DNA from: Sitta carolinensis
Taxonomy: Eukaryota > Chordata > Aves > Passeriformes > Sittidae
NCBI GenBank assembly: GCA_032173965.1
Contig: JAVUNC010000004.1
Coordinates: 62,742,501-62,806,500 of the forward strand
DNA length: 64,000 nt
Direction of reading: 5' to 3'
Shown: piece by piece, positions 1 to 12,816 of the stretch
How the letters are laid out: each line of letters begins with the position of its first letter
How positions within the stretch are numbered: the first letter of the stretch is position 1
Notes under the pieces: model-generated
The model's input: the letters and a program-made list of their open reading frames with translations, nothing else
Told to the model about the DNA's origin: nothing
The model's database searches: none
Made by a program: the position numbers and the translations under genes

Positions 1-3000
1 AAAGCTGGATTGCTTACAATGAAGTGATTGAAATGACTGCCGAGAAAAATGCATGCAGGTTTCATTATAACTATTAATCTAATAGGTTCACATTGTATTC
101 TCTATTTAAATCCGAAACATATCTACCATTTCCCACATTTACACTACTATTAGCTTTAGTAGAAGAAAGGAAAAAACAGATGAGGCACCAGGCTTGAGAC
201 TGCAAGTCCTGTGTGCAACCTGGAAGCAACTGAGGCCATTTTCTTTAACACAGAACAGAAATGGAAACAAACAAAACCTTCTATATCCATCCAGCCAACT
301 TGCTCTCCATACAACAAGCTGTATTCAGTGTCTCTTCCAAACACTGCTGCACACAGGAAGTCATCCACTGGATTTCAACTCCCGAAATCTCCATCTTACC
401 ATTCTCTGTCTGATTTTTCTCTCTCCAAAATTAAAGGAAAATTAGAGGTGACAGCCTGGTGCCAGACATCAAAATCGCTTCCAGCCCATCTCTGATGTGA
501 CTGTTCCAAACACAAGAAAATAGAAATGGAAGGGTATACATGCAAGAGTGTGCCCAGAACTGCAGCCATAGGCTAGTCTATTAGAAATTTCTTTTTGCCT
601 ATCATCTAGACTACTCCATAAAATATTTATATTTTATGCCACACTTATGGCAGCTACCAAAAGTGCACTGAACTCTGCAATAAACTTCAGTTATTTCATA
701 AATAGGCAAGGAACATAAATATATTGTGCCACAAAATAAAGAGTTTCTTTCCAGGATCTGGCAGAAAGGAATGTTTCAAATAAAATTTCAACAAAATGCT
801 GGTAAGCGCATGATGTTCCATGGTACAAGAAAAGGTTCAAAAAATACCACTTAGGTAGTCAATCACAAACACAGGAAAAACACTTCCTGACCCCAAATCT
901 GACCACTGGTTTAATCCTGAGTGTGTGAGCAATACATACCAATCAGACATGTATGAATTTAATGCCACTAAAAATGCTTTATACATCTCTACCTCCATTG
1001 CCCAGAGGCAGGTGAAAAAAAAGAACTCCCATTATGGATCAAAGAAGGAAAATTCTTTGCAGCCCTAAAAGAAATCACTGGAAGCCCTGAAGCATGGGAT
1101 TAGTATAATATAAATACAGTATATACAATATATATTACACCACCTTTTAAATTCAAACCTCTATTAACTATCCTGTCAAAGATATTAAGCAAATTAAAGA
1201 CTTAGCAAGTATATTCAGTCACAGAATATTATCAATGCATTCCTGGAAAGAACTTCAGAAATTCTTCTCTACAAAATAGCATTGCATCTTATGCTTTTAA
1301 CCTGACACACTGGAGTATAGAAGATTGTTTCATAAACCTATCATCCAGTCCAAGTTATTCAATAAGTTCCTATTTTCAAGGAGGTGTTAAGGCACAGAAA
1401 AATCTGGCTCATAGAAGGTAAGTATTTTCCAGAAATATGACAAGTATTTTACTTTTAGAGATTTTGACTAAAGTTCTGACAGGTCCCTGGTACACAGTAC
1501 TGAATCTTCAGTGTCTGATGCATCTTTGAAAATCTTATTATCTAAATTTCAGTGCTTTTGGCAATCTATGTTTTAATAAGATCATGAGTCACAACTCTTT
1601 AACTTCTAGAAAATTCAGTATCCAGAATTATTCAGAGTTGGTGTTTCTGTGGTTTACCAGTTTCTAAAAGTTGAAGGGACAGGGTCAACAGCAACTAGGA
1701 TCAGCCTAGATAAGATAATGAAGCAGAAATCCAACTGGTGCTTTTCAAACCTGTTTGTAATGGCCATGAAAGTAGAACTTTTCTGCCTGCTTGAGCAAGT
1801 ACAGTCACTTATGGCAAAGCACCTTAAGGTTTTGATTATGAGTGACTGAGTTAGGACTGAGACCCATTTACCAGTCAGATCATCTTTTGCTGTCTTCTCT
1901 TGGCTTATGGTCAGCCTGGTCCAATAGCTAAGGATTTCCAGTAGGGAACCAGACTCTGGCAGTCTGCAAGTCTGTACTAGATCTATTAATCACTCTGATT
2001 TTCAGTTGACCTCTGGGCCATTTTTAGTAACAGAGGCATAGGTCTAGTTAGTGAGACTTGTATTCCCAAAGGAGTCATATTTTCTTGTACACTGTTTTAA
2101 TTTATGTAAGTTGCCCAGGTGCCAACAGGATGGTCAGTATAGCAAATCTGAAAGAAACAATTAAGGAGCCATGAGTAATTGAATGGCTTTGCTTAAATCT
2201 TTATTTCAAAATACCTGGCACAATAACAGAGAATTTTATAGCAGCAAGCAACACAGAATCTCTTTTATCAGATTTCCTTATCACACAGAGTTCAGCATCT
2301 AGTTTGAAAGGCTTTATATACAAAACTAACTAAAAGCAATATTTAACAGAGAGTTATTTTCTATGTCACTGTAAATCATTGTTCAGCTTTATGCACTGAA
2401 ACTGTGGAGCTGTTCTGAGTCTGCTATTTTCTTCTGTTTGGATTCCTACAGTAAAGAATAGATGGAAGAGAACAAAGAGGGCATCTGACAAATATGACAA
2501 CCCAAATATTATAGCCAGGAAGGAAAGACGAAAGGAAGACAGAAAGGGAAAGAAATGGCAGGGCTATGCCAATAGTTGAGGGGTTTTTTGTAGGCTATAT
2601 CACAAGGTAATTGGCTGTGATGTGAATTATGCTTCCCAAGCCAAGTGTGAGAGTGCTTAACAGACGCAGAGGTCAATTATCTCTTAGTAGAGCCTGCTTA
2701 GAGAAAGAGGCTACTGTAATTAGAATACACTATTAAAAATGGTTAGCCATTTTAGTATTTTAAATCACTACCCTTCTCAAAAAGCTGTGCATAGTAATTC
2801 CTGTCATTGTATGCCTTATGGAATACTCTGTCCTTGGAAGAAAAAAGATCACTAAGAATATTATTCCTCTGAGTTTCTTCTGCTCTGAGCCTTGAAACTC
2901 TGAGGTTATTCAAATAAAGAAACCAGAAATGTATTTCTAAGTACTGCATATTGCTCTCTTCTAAGTACTACATATGTTTACTTGTCAAAAAAGGAACAGT

Positions 3001-6000
3001 ATCTAGGGGAAATAATTTGCAAATGTGGTCCAAATTCTCAGTGTTGATGGTCTATAAAGGTGTTGTAGATTACAGGGCAGTCAGTCCAAATTAGGAGTCT
3101 GTTTCACTTCTTTTCACCTATAATATGACTGGACTTTGAAATCGTATTTTCTCTTGTATCTTTTTGGGGAACTCTATCATTTTTGTGGCCTTTATTAAGA
3201 AAATAAAATCTTTTTGTTACAAACTTTGAAATATTAACTTTCTTTAGGGTCGTATCAGGTTTCATTCTGGACAGAAGTAGAGACAACACTGGCAAAAAAA
3301 TGTTCCAAAAGATATCTGATATAAAAATAGAAATGCTTTTCTTATAATAGTGTATTTACTTAAAGCAAATTATATTTTTCAAGATGTTTGATCCCAGCCT
3401 CTCTACAAAGGACCTTTGGACAGAAAAGTTCATGCCATACTATGGTGAGTGAAAAATAACGTGAGGCTTTGCCACAAAAAAAACCAAAAAAACTACATCA
3501 AGCACTGAAACAGTTGTTTCTCATATAAAAAATGTAGCCTCTCACTGAGTAATTAGCACAATAAAGCCAAGAGCTGTGGTAAACAATAGAAATACGATAG
3601 CAACACAAGGAGCAAAGAGCCCCTTTCCCAACTGACACCAATAAACCTCAAATTTTTGTTTACTAAGAACGTTCTCAGCAAGGCTGAATATGGCTCTTCT
3701 TTAGCTATCACTTCAGAAATCTCTTTGTTTGAGAGCTGCTAGCAGAAACAGGAAATGATTATTCAAAATCATCAACACAAACCTGAAAATACATTCTCTC
3801 CAATGAGCAGAAATCTACCCAGCAAATAAACTCTTCTTCATTTTCTAAGTAAAATCAGTTGAGAGGCATAATTTCTCTGAAAAGGGCTCTGTTTTCCTTC
3901 CTTCAAAATACAAAAGTTGCTTTAGCTCTACTTCCATTTCAAAACTCTATTATCTTGTGTACATTTTTGTTTGTTTTCGTTGCTATGTTCCTCTCCTGAG
4001 AGATTAGTTTCACTGATCTTTAAAGGATTTCATAACAGCAAAATCCATTATTTTACACATAATTTCAAAATGGTAGCTTTGAGCTTAAATTTTCCACAGC
4101 CCATCCCAATTTAGGATATTGAATATGCACTTGTCAGAGTGTTGCAGCATGCACAAACGTTCTTACCAGCAGAATTACCTCTGATGCACATATGACTGCA
4201 CAAATATTTCATTCCTTAGCATTCCTTATTCTTACAGAGTTTTAAAAATTTATTTTGAAAGACACTAGTTGTCCTCATTTGGTTTGGGGGGGAATTTTTT
4301 GCCTTTCTGGAAAGACAACATTATTTTGAAGATTTTTTTGTTCTATTCTAAGGTAAAGGCAAACTCATACTACTAGAAAAAAACTCTTAAACTTGTGGAG
4401 GAATCTCAGATGCTGAACATATTCCTTAAAATCCTCTTCTTCAGACATTTATACTTGGAATATATGTACTAGTTCCTTGCTTGCTTGCTTGCTGAACTAT
4501 CCAGGCCTTTGTCATAATTTAATATTTAAGAATTTTTTTGTTTCCTGTAAGCGTTCAACAAGGTCTTATAAACAGAACAAAACATATAAAAAAACTAGAA
4601 AACTTTACACGTGTGTCTAGTTTCCTGTATCAACATCCCAGCCACTCTGGAAAATCAGCTAACCAACGAGTGCAGAATCCCTTAAAACTTCTGAGAAGTT
4701 TTAGCAGACTGGGGTATTTTTCTGGTTCAGACATCTGTAGAAGAACCATTTTCTAGTTTAATGGTTGATGTCATCAGATGCTTTACACACAACCACTTCT
4801 TCTGAATACTAGCAGAGAGGTCAAAAGGGTCACAAGTTTTCTTTTTCCCAGCAGAGCTTAATGGCTGCTCAGGACTAACATTTTAATAATGGTTATCTCT
4901 TAGAACAATGCAAAACACTATATATTTTTTTCTTATCTTCTGCATTTTTAATTTGCTTTGCAGAATAAGTCAGTAAATGACCCAGGCAGGACTCAAGGGT
5001 GTTATCCTGACCTACAGAGGCCATGTTTATCCCAGTAGCAAAGTATATGCAAACAATCTCAGTTAGAGTTTTCTCCTCCAGTTCCAAAAGAGAGGTTACA
5101 TTTATCAGACAGTCTTGTTTGACACCAACAACACTGACTGCAAGGGCTTGGAAGAAAACAGCAAATGGATAAAGATATCTCCTGGAGGGGCAAATGATTC
5201 TGTTGAAGAGCCAGAAGGGCTCTTAAAATCCTTGATGTCTCTATATCATCCTCTTGCAAGAACACATTGGATACACATAGGTTTAAGGCAGATACAACGA
5301 TATGCATAAGGTTAAGACAGCCAAATCTTAATCTGTCCTTTCTAGCCACAGCTGCTGCGTAACCCAAATTTTCATAATTCCTTGGTTTATTGCAATCCCT
5401 TGCAGCATGTCACAATATGAAAGTGTCTTCTACCAAAAGGCTATACACAGTTGAGAGGAACAGTTCACTTGCTCAGCATCACATGGCACAGAGAATACAA
5501 GCTCGTGTTGTTCTCACTCTCTGATGAGCACAGTCAAATCCAAGGTTTCAGAAACCTACATGAGTATCCCTGCTCACAGACCTGTCCTTATTACTCCAGA
5601 GCGAAGAAGCTGTTAGCCTTGAGAGAGAAACACATTTCTTGAACACAGGGAACTAGTACATGAAGCTGAAGTTCATGTCTGGAAGACATCAAGACACAAT
5701 ACAACCTCAGCTGTTCCAGTGCAAACAGATAAATTTACCTCTTGAATTACTTTCCCACCTGTGTATTCTGAGGTCTATGTCTCACTGATTCGATCAAGAA
5801 TCAGGGAACAAGACAAAGAGAAGATACTCCTTAAGACATATTCTTCCTAGTCTATCTAGGAACTCATTAGGATATGCTGGAAGACTCCCTAGGAGCCTCG
5901 GGGAAGGTAGGTGGAAATTTAGCAACACTGAATATGCTCTGTCTAAAAATTGTCCTCAAGAGGTATTTCTTACAACCAGAGTTGTGAGTTGTATTATTAG

Positions 6001-7600
6001 TTTTTTAGTTTGTCTGTTTTGGGAGGATACGGGAGTTGCTATTTTTGAAGTGTTAGTTGACCACATAGTGTACAGTGAAAGTAGTTGAGTTTGCTAATTT
6101 GAAATGAGTCCTAAAGACTTTAATATTCCTTGCACTATAGCAATGCAGAAAGTCATTCCTATTTAATTAGTTAGGCCAAAGTATTTGCAAAACAATTAAG
6201 AATGTAATTTAATTTTGGTGTTTGGTAAACATCCAGGGATTCATTCATTCTGAACTCACGACCTACGTGTTGAGTTTACTTTGCAAAGTATCGTTAAACC
6301 AGTCAGTTAGAACTCACAATTAAAACGCATGACATGGCAAACCTAATAAGTATATATATTACAAATTAGAAATATGTGTTAGAACTTTACTTTTTAAAAA
6401 GTCTTCATAGATTAGAAAGTGACCCATGGGGTCAAATTAAAATGGTGTCAATGGGGAAGTCCCTTTGGAATATCTCCATGAAGCCTGAGACATTTAGCCC
6501 CTTAAGAAATTATTTTCCAAGTTGCCTCGTCATTTCCATGGAAAGACTAATTCAGAGTACAGGTTCCAGCAGGGCATTGTGCCTACACAAGCAGCTCTGA
6601 CCAGAGCAGATATAAGCAGTGATGGCATTACTGTGTGCTACAGCCAGACTGTTTCTGTGGGGAGGTAACAAGAAAATTCAGGTGACAATTGGCAATTCAG
6701 CCTACACACACAGCAGCTGTCATGTCTGAACTATTATGCAACATGCCTACACTATTAAACAAAAAAGCTATGTAGAAGGACACCACATTTACTCTTACAA
6801 GGATTAGGGAATGCCAGAATTAAGACTGCCTATCCAGCCTTCATTATCCTCATTTGTATATGTAGCATGATTGTCATCTCTCATGTTCATGCACTTTCCT
6901 CCCCACGAGACTTCCCCTGGCACAGTCTCTAAATGGGTGATTATTTAAATTTTCTTTTCATCTTCCTTATTGGTTATTTGAACTTATTTAATGCCTATGA
7001 AAACCTGCAGTGATTATAAAATTATTCATCCCTTCCAATTCCTCAGTAGGTTACTCACAGACACATCTAAATCCTTCTCAAGCACCAATCTTTACAATGT
7101 CCTGAAGGGAAGAGTGAGTATTAAGAGTCCATCTTACAGGAGAAAAAAAAAAAGGAGAGTAAGTCCAAAATTGTCAAAATTGTCCATTAGATTTCTGTGC
7201 CCAACACGAAACATGAATACATCATGTATTTTACGGTTCTTTATATACTCAAATTATAGTTCTACTCAACTCAAAATGCAACTGTGAGTGCTGAACAAGA
7301 GGCCTCTTCTTTCTGCCTGCTCTTCCTAACCTTGTTCACTCTTCTCTCCCCAGATCTGGAGCTGCTGAGCAAAGACATGTAATAACTTTTACGAAATGAC
7401 CGAAACTATATTATTTTCCCAATTTATAAGCAGATAAGGTATTTTTACTCGTAAAACTCTCATAATGAACTTCCCTGGAGCACAAACTGAAAGCAGCTCC
7501 CTGGAAGGGCAATTTTGAGAAAAAGGTAGCTGTGACCCTGATTTCCTGAAAGGCATTCCCTGTAAGATTTCAGCAGCTACAGGGGGAAAGAGAAGCTCAC
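1..7600. other. AT-rich non-coding stretch, no gene seen
   Basis: I see no gene, RNA gene or recognisable transposon here. Open frames do not exceed about 100 codons, occur on both strands over the same bases, and show no conserved motif or flanking splice pattern. Small items only: a GGAA/GAAA-rich purine stretch at about 2517-2555, four CTTG/CTTGC repeats at 4475-4493, and short A or T runs (for example 7142-7153). It is most simply read as intergenic or intronic DNA. An old, badly decayed repeat could be missed by eye. Confidence 0.6.
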
Positions 7601-7604
7601 GTCT

Positions 7605-7765
7605 TTCAAAGCATGCGTGCACCTGGCTGCAGAGGGGGTCATGCCCCAGGCTCTGCTGGCAGGGCGGGTGCAGGCTTTGGCGCTGCGCCGCATTTCCTCT
7701 TGCAGGGCTCAGTGTCCTGCCCGTGCCTGGCTCCCCACAGCTCGAACGCTGAGATTTCCCTCAGC
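7605..7765. promoter_or_regulatory. Short GC-rich, CpG-containing island
   Basis: A block of roughly 150 bases is much richer in G and C than the several kilobases around it. It contains a GGCGC-T-GCGCC dyad at 7679-7689 and a GGGCGGG GC-box-like motif near 7662. Frames through it are open (108 codons from 7613 and 87 from 7617), but this is expected in stop-poor GC-rich DNA and the peptides resemble nothing I know. It could be a small regulatory element or a GC-rich remnant of an unrecognised repeat. Confidence 0.3.
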
Positions 7766-9440
7766 AGAAACTGCCAGGCATCTAACACATGTCAAATTCA
7801 AGCTTGTTTTCTGTGGTATAGCCAGACATCCACCAGGGACGAGGCTGAAACCACCGAACCCATTTTTACAAGCGACCTAAGCCAGAATTCAGCTCTCCAG
7901 AGGCAAAAGGCTAGTAAATTAACCTACTGTGTCACCTAACCCTTCACTATTGATTAGCAATTATTCTTTTCAAATGAAACAAGGACATAGGACATAAGGT
8001 CATCTACAGTATATCCTGAGAAAAGCCAATGTTTCCCTATATCCTTCCATCAATCACTATTGAGCACTGACTTGAAAGAATAGGTTCTCATTGAAATACA
8101 ATTAAAAAAGTAATTTAACTCAGTCTGCATAAACCAAGAAGTACTTGAGGATGTGAGCTAGTTCTGAGATAGGCATGATAGGCACAACTATGGTCAATTT
8201 TTCTTCAATCTGAAGAAGCCCTTGGAAAATTTAAGAAAAAAAGTGGTCAGTGAGTAAATAAAACAACCAGGGAACAGTGGTTCTAGTGATGCTCAAAATT
8301 CTTCCATACTGGCTCCCTTTGGCTGTACTGACCTCCCTCCTCCCTTTGATCATTTCGTTCCTTTGTATCTTTTCCTACCTTTAATAAACTTCTAATTAAT
8401 TGATTGAAAAAAAATGCTGCTCATGCAAATGCATCCACTGAATTATTTTATTACCTAAAATAAACCCCACTCTACCTTTTTTTGAACTATAAGCATTACA
8501 ATTAAGGGAACCATTGAGAAAAGAAATATATTTATATTCTTTATGGATACTTGATAAACTTGAGGTGATCCTACAGAGTCCTCTGTAACAACCAATGCTG
8601 TATTCTCCTGAAGAATGACTTAGAGCATGGATCCATCTGTTCCATTTTCTAGTTCTATAGGCTAAGTTTCTGAACCAGAAATCCCTCCTGAACCTAAGAT
8701 ATGTTCCACTTTTTGAAGCTGAGACTTGCAATGGGCTTTTACTTAAGCCAAGATCCCAGGTCACAGCTGCACTTTCAGACATCAGAAATTTGTTTTCTTT
8801 TCAACCTACCATAAACACAAACTTTTCAGCAGTAGCATAAATGCTGTGGTGCAAATTATGAGCAGACAGAAACATCTTGGTGTTTAGGACATTCTCTCTG
8901 TGACATACTTCATTGCTAGCTTGCTCGAGGAATTAGTGTTATTGCTTTATTTTAAAAAAATAAGAATGGGAGTCAGTTATAAGTCACCACACAATTTCCC
9001 AAGATTTTGGATGGTTCTGTTTCAGTTTAAGAGAAAATATATGATTAGTTTACAATTTCTTCAATGATTTCAGAAGACATATGAGAATCTCATAACTGAG
9101 TTATATGATTGTATATGCAGCATGGGAAATGCAGCACACAGTGTTCTCGATACATTAACAACGTAACTTTACAGTATCAATTGTAGCACACAGAGTAAAA
9201 TTTATATTTTGATTATATCCTGTCAGTCAGGATATTTCTAAAGTAGTGAAACTTGTTCACTGTTTCATGGTGAGTTTATGATTCTAATATCTTAAATATG
9301 TATGAAGTGTATTTTATCTGAATTTATGTTTGACATATAAAAATAGCAGAATCTAAATTCCAGCACTTAGCCTAAGGCCACAATATGAAGCTGTTTTAGA
9401 GTTAAGGTTATCATACTGCTCAGTTTGGTGGCATTTGGGT

Positions 9441-9470
9441 TTTATTATTATTATTATTGTTATTATTATT
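9441..9470. repeat. TTA/TTG trinucleotide microsatellite
   Basis: A run of about ten TTA-type units with one TTG interruption, directly visible. It lies in AT-rich non-coding DNA, and the short leucine-rich frame that starts inside it is an artefact of the repeat. Confidence 0.85.
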
Positions 9471-10777
9471 GCTTTTTTCTACAGTAGAAGTCTCAAAACA
9501 GTTATTAACCTTGCATGCTATATCTGCTGGACACAATTCTCAGCTCCAACTTGCACTGTTACTAGCAAAGTGTTCACCTAGAAAGAAAGCTAAGAACTGG
9601 CCTAAAAGGAAAGACTGCTCTGAAGTGTATCCAGGCTCCTATCTAAAGTGCAGGAGGAGAGCAGTGTGTCACTCTTGAGGCTGAAAGCAGAAAGCAGAGC
9701 CATCACCAGAGCACTCTGCCTGACTCAAGTCAGAACAGCCCCCTTTTCTATCTTTTAATGTGCTCCTTATTTATTTTTGTATCACCTTTGATATGTATTC
9801 TTCTTTCTAATCCCAAACATCACAATTTTTTATCCCAGTGTACACTAAGGAAGATCCATGTCACACACCTTTCTCTAGATAGCCCAATCCTGTGTTCCAC
9901 AGCTCCTAAGTAGCATTTCCTATGTAAACCTCTTCTCTACACACATCATCTATTGTTTACACACATGGACCATCCTCATCAACTGATTCTGCCAAATACT
10001 AATTTCTTTTTTGTATCTTTTCAGCAGCATCTTCCTTGTTGCTGCAATAGAAGGTAGTTCTTTATTCTTCTAAAGGCTCTTCATTGCCATCCTTGGCTCT
10101 GAATGCTTCACCCAAGGTTCCATTCAAGTTTAGAAGGAGTCTTCATAAATACCCAGAAAGTCTGCCCTCATACCAGCTCATCTTAAAAAGTTTTTTCACC
10201 CTACAAATAGATTTTGAGGAACTAGTTTGTTGCTATGCCAAAACTAATTCTCAGCATTATGGTATCATTCCTTTCTTGTCTTCTTTCACTTCATCTTTCT
10301 GAATACACCTGTTGCCCATGATTTTTTTTTTTTTTAAGATTGTGCACTGCTTAACAGGCAGCTTCTCTGGTATTCATCAACATAAAATGATGTTGGCAAC
10401 TTTTCCACCCCATTTCTGACACTGATTCAAATGCAGGACAAATCATATTTTTCTTCACTTTTGCCTATTTCCACAATCAGATGTTAACATAGTGCATCTT
10501 TCAGTTTCTGACCAAAAGAATGTAAAATTAAAGCTCCCTTCCCTCAGAGTTTACCCATTTTTAAGGTTTAAAAGTTTGTCTGATTTCCTCCAATACAATT
10601 GAGCAATGCAAACTTTATAACATAATTTCTTAGAGAAAATACTTAGGCCAAGAGTTTTGATGTCCTGAAGATAAACATTTGAGTGCTCTCCCAGCTTGAT
10701 GTGGGACCTCCTTCCTCTGGCATTTGTTCCATATGTTTTGGAAAGATGCTTTCGGTTTCTCTGCTCACTGAAGCTGG

Positions 10778-10838
10778 AGCAATCCTAACTGGTTTCTCAA
10801 TTCAAACATCTGGAGTTTTATCATTCACATTTATAGTG
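10778..10838. repeat. Copy A of a locally duplicated 60-75-bp segment
   Basis: This segment is closely similar to 11839-11915, in the same orientation and about 1.06 kb downstream. Both share an AGCAATCCTAAC start, a TTCTCA-TTCAAAC-TCTGGAGTTT middle and a CACATTT-TAGTG end, with only scattered substitutions. Copy A lacks about 16 bases that copy B carries before the CACATTT block. It could be a local duplication or two hits of an uncharacterised interspersed repeat; similarity does not extend obviously upstream. Confidence 0.75.
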
Positions 10839-11723
10839 TTGATTTGTGCTTTCCCTGTAAAGTGTTAAAATTTCTGCTTTTCTTGGTGATAACACTGTAG
10901 TGAGCTATACCTCTTCAATAGTTTCTAACAGGAGAGGAAAACATTAGGCACTATGATATCATCAAGTTGGACACCAGAAAAGAGAGAAGCAATTTCTTCA
11001 AATACTATCCCAGCACTTGTAATTGTTCTTCTAACATTTTCACATTATTTGAAATTAGATATTAGATATTTATATTTCATCCTAGTGCTAAGAAAGCTTT
11101 GAGAATAAACACACGATGCTGTGCAAAAAGGGACTGGTAACAAAATAGGGTTAACAGACAGGAAATGCTTTGGCAGTGGATGAAACTGGATTGCTGTTCT
11201 TTGTTGCTCTAAAAAAATGACTGAACAACATAAATTTGATTGTGGCTCCCTACAACTCCTAATGAACAGGTATAAAGATCATAAATAATGAAAAGAACAA
11301 TTAATTGTGTCTGAGAGTTTAAGCAGACAGTGGACATGAGTGAATTGAAACTAGACAGTTACTACTTCAAACTGAGGCTAAAATATTAGCAGAGCAATAT
11401 GAAGACCTCTTTATTGTTTACACTAATGCTTTCTTTGAGCAACAGATGTTCTAGAATTGTAAATCTGATTCATTTCATGAATGCTAACATCCTCTGGAAA
11501 ATAACTAGTTTGCTAGAGTTGGATTACAAAGAAGTTTACTTCCTTAAAAAGGAATTTTGGAGGTAGCAGATTTACTAAATCCAAAAGTTCCCTATAGTAA
11601 CATTTTTCTAATTTTTTTAGAAATTAAAACCATTATTAACATAAAATTATCAGTGCCTGAACATTTAAAATTACCTTCTTTAATAATTCTTTTTAAAATT
11701 TTGAACATCTGAACTAGAATTCA

Positions 11724-11755
11724 GCTAATCCATGGCTTCAACACCATGGATTAGC
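11724..11755. repeat. Perfect 12-bp inverted repeat carrying two TAATCC sites
   Basis: The arms 11724-11735 and 11744-11755 are exact reverse complements (GCTAATCCATGG and CCATGGATTAGC) separated by 8 bases. Each arm holds TAATCC, the core bound by K50 (bicoid/Otx/Pitx-type) homeodomain proteins, and a CCATGG palindrome. The structure is seen directly; a binding role is inference. It could equally be a chance or mutation-generated hairpin. Confidence 0.85.
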
Positions 11756-11838
11756 ATCGTACAAGAGACCACAATTATGTCAAAGCAGCCATTTCACTCT
11801 GGTAAGGACAAATTAGATATTTTTGAATGTGCAAGTCA

Positions 11839-11915
11839 AGCAATCCTAACAGTTTTCTCAGTTCAAACCTCTGGAGTTTCATCATTACCATGATAACACA
11901 TTCACATTTGTAGTG
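11839..11915. repeat. Copy B of the locally duplicated segment
   Basis: Partner of 10778-10838. It carries about 16 extra bases (near 11887-11902) before the shared CACATTT-TAGTG end. It lies about 85 bases downstream of the perfect TAATCC hairpin. No coding potential and no recognised repeat family. Confidence 0.75.
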
Positions 11916-12339
11916 AACAATCTGTCATTCTTATCTTCCTGATTTTCAATGGCAGGATTTTTCCCCTCTGGCACTCGTGGTTTCGATGTATCATCCACCA
12001 GGAAAGGACATTGTTCTGGAAGGTGTAGTAAAAAAGTATTAAAATGTAACCACCAAAAAAAAAAATTCCAGTAGCATTAAGGATCTGATTTAAACCCAGA
12101 AAAGCAATGAAATCTAAGTGTAAGTCAATTATGATTGACATATGTCCCTTAACATATGCTAGATTCTACTCACTGCACATGCAGGAAGTTATTAAAACCA
12201 TTTAACAACACAGTTTGCATGATGACAGCCAGATCAAGAAGCACTGTCAATTAAAACAAGAGATAGATAAATTCAAAAATTAGGGGAGATAATTCAGTAC
12301 AGGGATGCAATTAAAAGTTCCAGGTGATTATGTAAACCT

Positions 12340-12580
12340 TTGTGGCTCGCTTGTCGGACTGTCAGTCGCATGGTAACAAGCTGAAGGGACCCTGCAAAGA
12401 ACCATAACTTTCCTCCTGGCTGCCCACAGCAGGCCTTGCAAACTCAAACACACACTTGTGTAGAGAGGTGACTTTCTGTACAGAAATGGCAGTCAGGGCT
12501 AATCCTGCTAAGGTTTCTGGGAGCTGCAGGTGGTTAAAACTTTGTATATAAGGGTTTGACTTCTGAAAATTTTGTTTGCA
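12340..12580 (+). promoter_or_regulatory. Possible TATA-type promoter or enhancer segment
   Basis: A TATATAAGG box (12545-12553) is preceded by a CAGGTG E-box (12528-12533) and, further upstream, by an RFX X-box-like imperfect dyad (12365-12377, GTCGC-AT-GGTAAC). The segment is less AT-rich than its surroundings. A start site would be expected near 12575, just before an 86-codon open frame at 12592-12852 that runs into the GA repeat and is probably not real. TATA-like strings are common in AT-rich DNA, so this is a suggestion only. Confidence 0.25.
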
Positions 12581-12735
12581 AGTATTAGCATTTGGTCATC
12601 ATGAAAAATAATATTCAGTGTAAAGATGTTCATGTTGCTTTAAAGATAGAAACAGGTGAAGAGAACCCTGAAATTTGGAGCCTATGTTTTGCAAAACACT
12701 TAAATAACAACATGAGAGTCTCTTCAGAGATTTCC

Positions 12736-12739
12736 AGGA

Positions 12740-12783
<44 letters not shown>

Positions 12784-12816
12784 CAGAGGAAAGGAGGAAA
12801 GAAAAGAGGGAGGGAA
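12736..12816. repeat. GA microsatellite in an 80-base purine tract
   Basis: A GA dinucleotide run (about 12743-12777) sits in a strand-asymmetric purine tract interrupted by one C at 12784. Such polypurine tracts can form triplex DNA. Arginine/glutamate-rich and serine/leucine-rich frames on the two strands here come only from the repeat. Confidence 0.95.

Larger units (their letters stand above)
7770..12335. other. AT-rich non-coding stretch with small dyads and a duplicated segment
   Basis: No gene is visible. The stretch holds a TTA-type microsatellite (9441-9470), an imperfect palindrome with 8-bp arms (9215-9235), a T run near 10321-10335, and the related segments and hairpin listed separately. 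Open frames reach 128 codons (minus strand, 8396-8782) but have no recognisable domain and no splice context. Confidence 0.6.
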
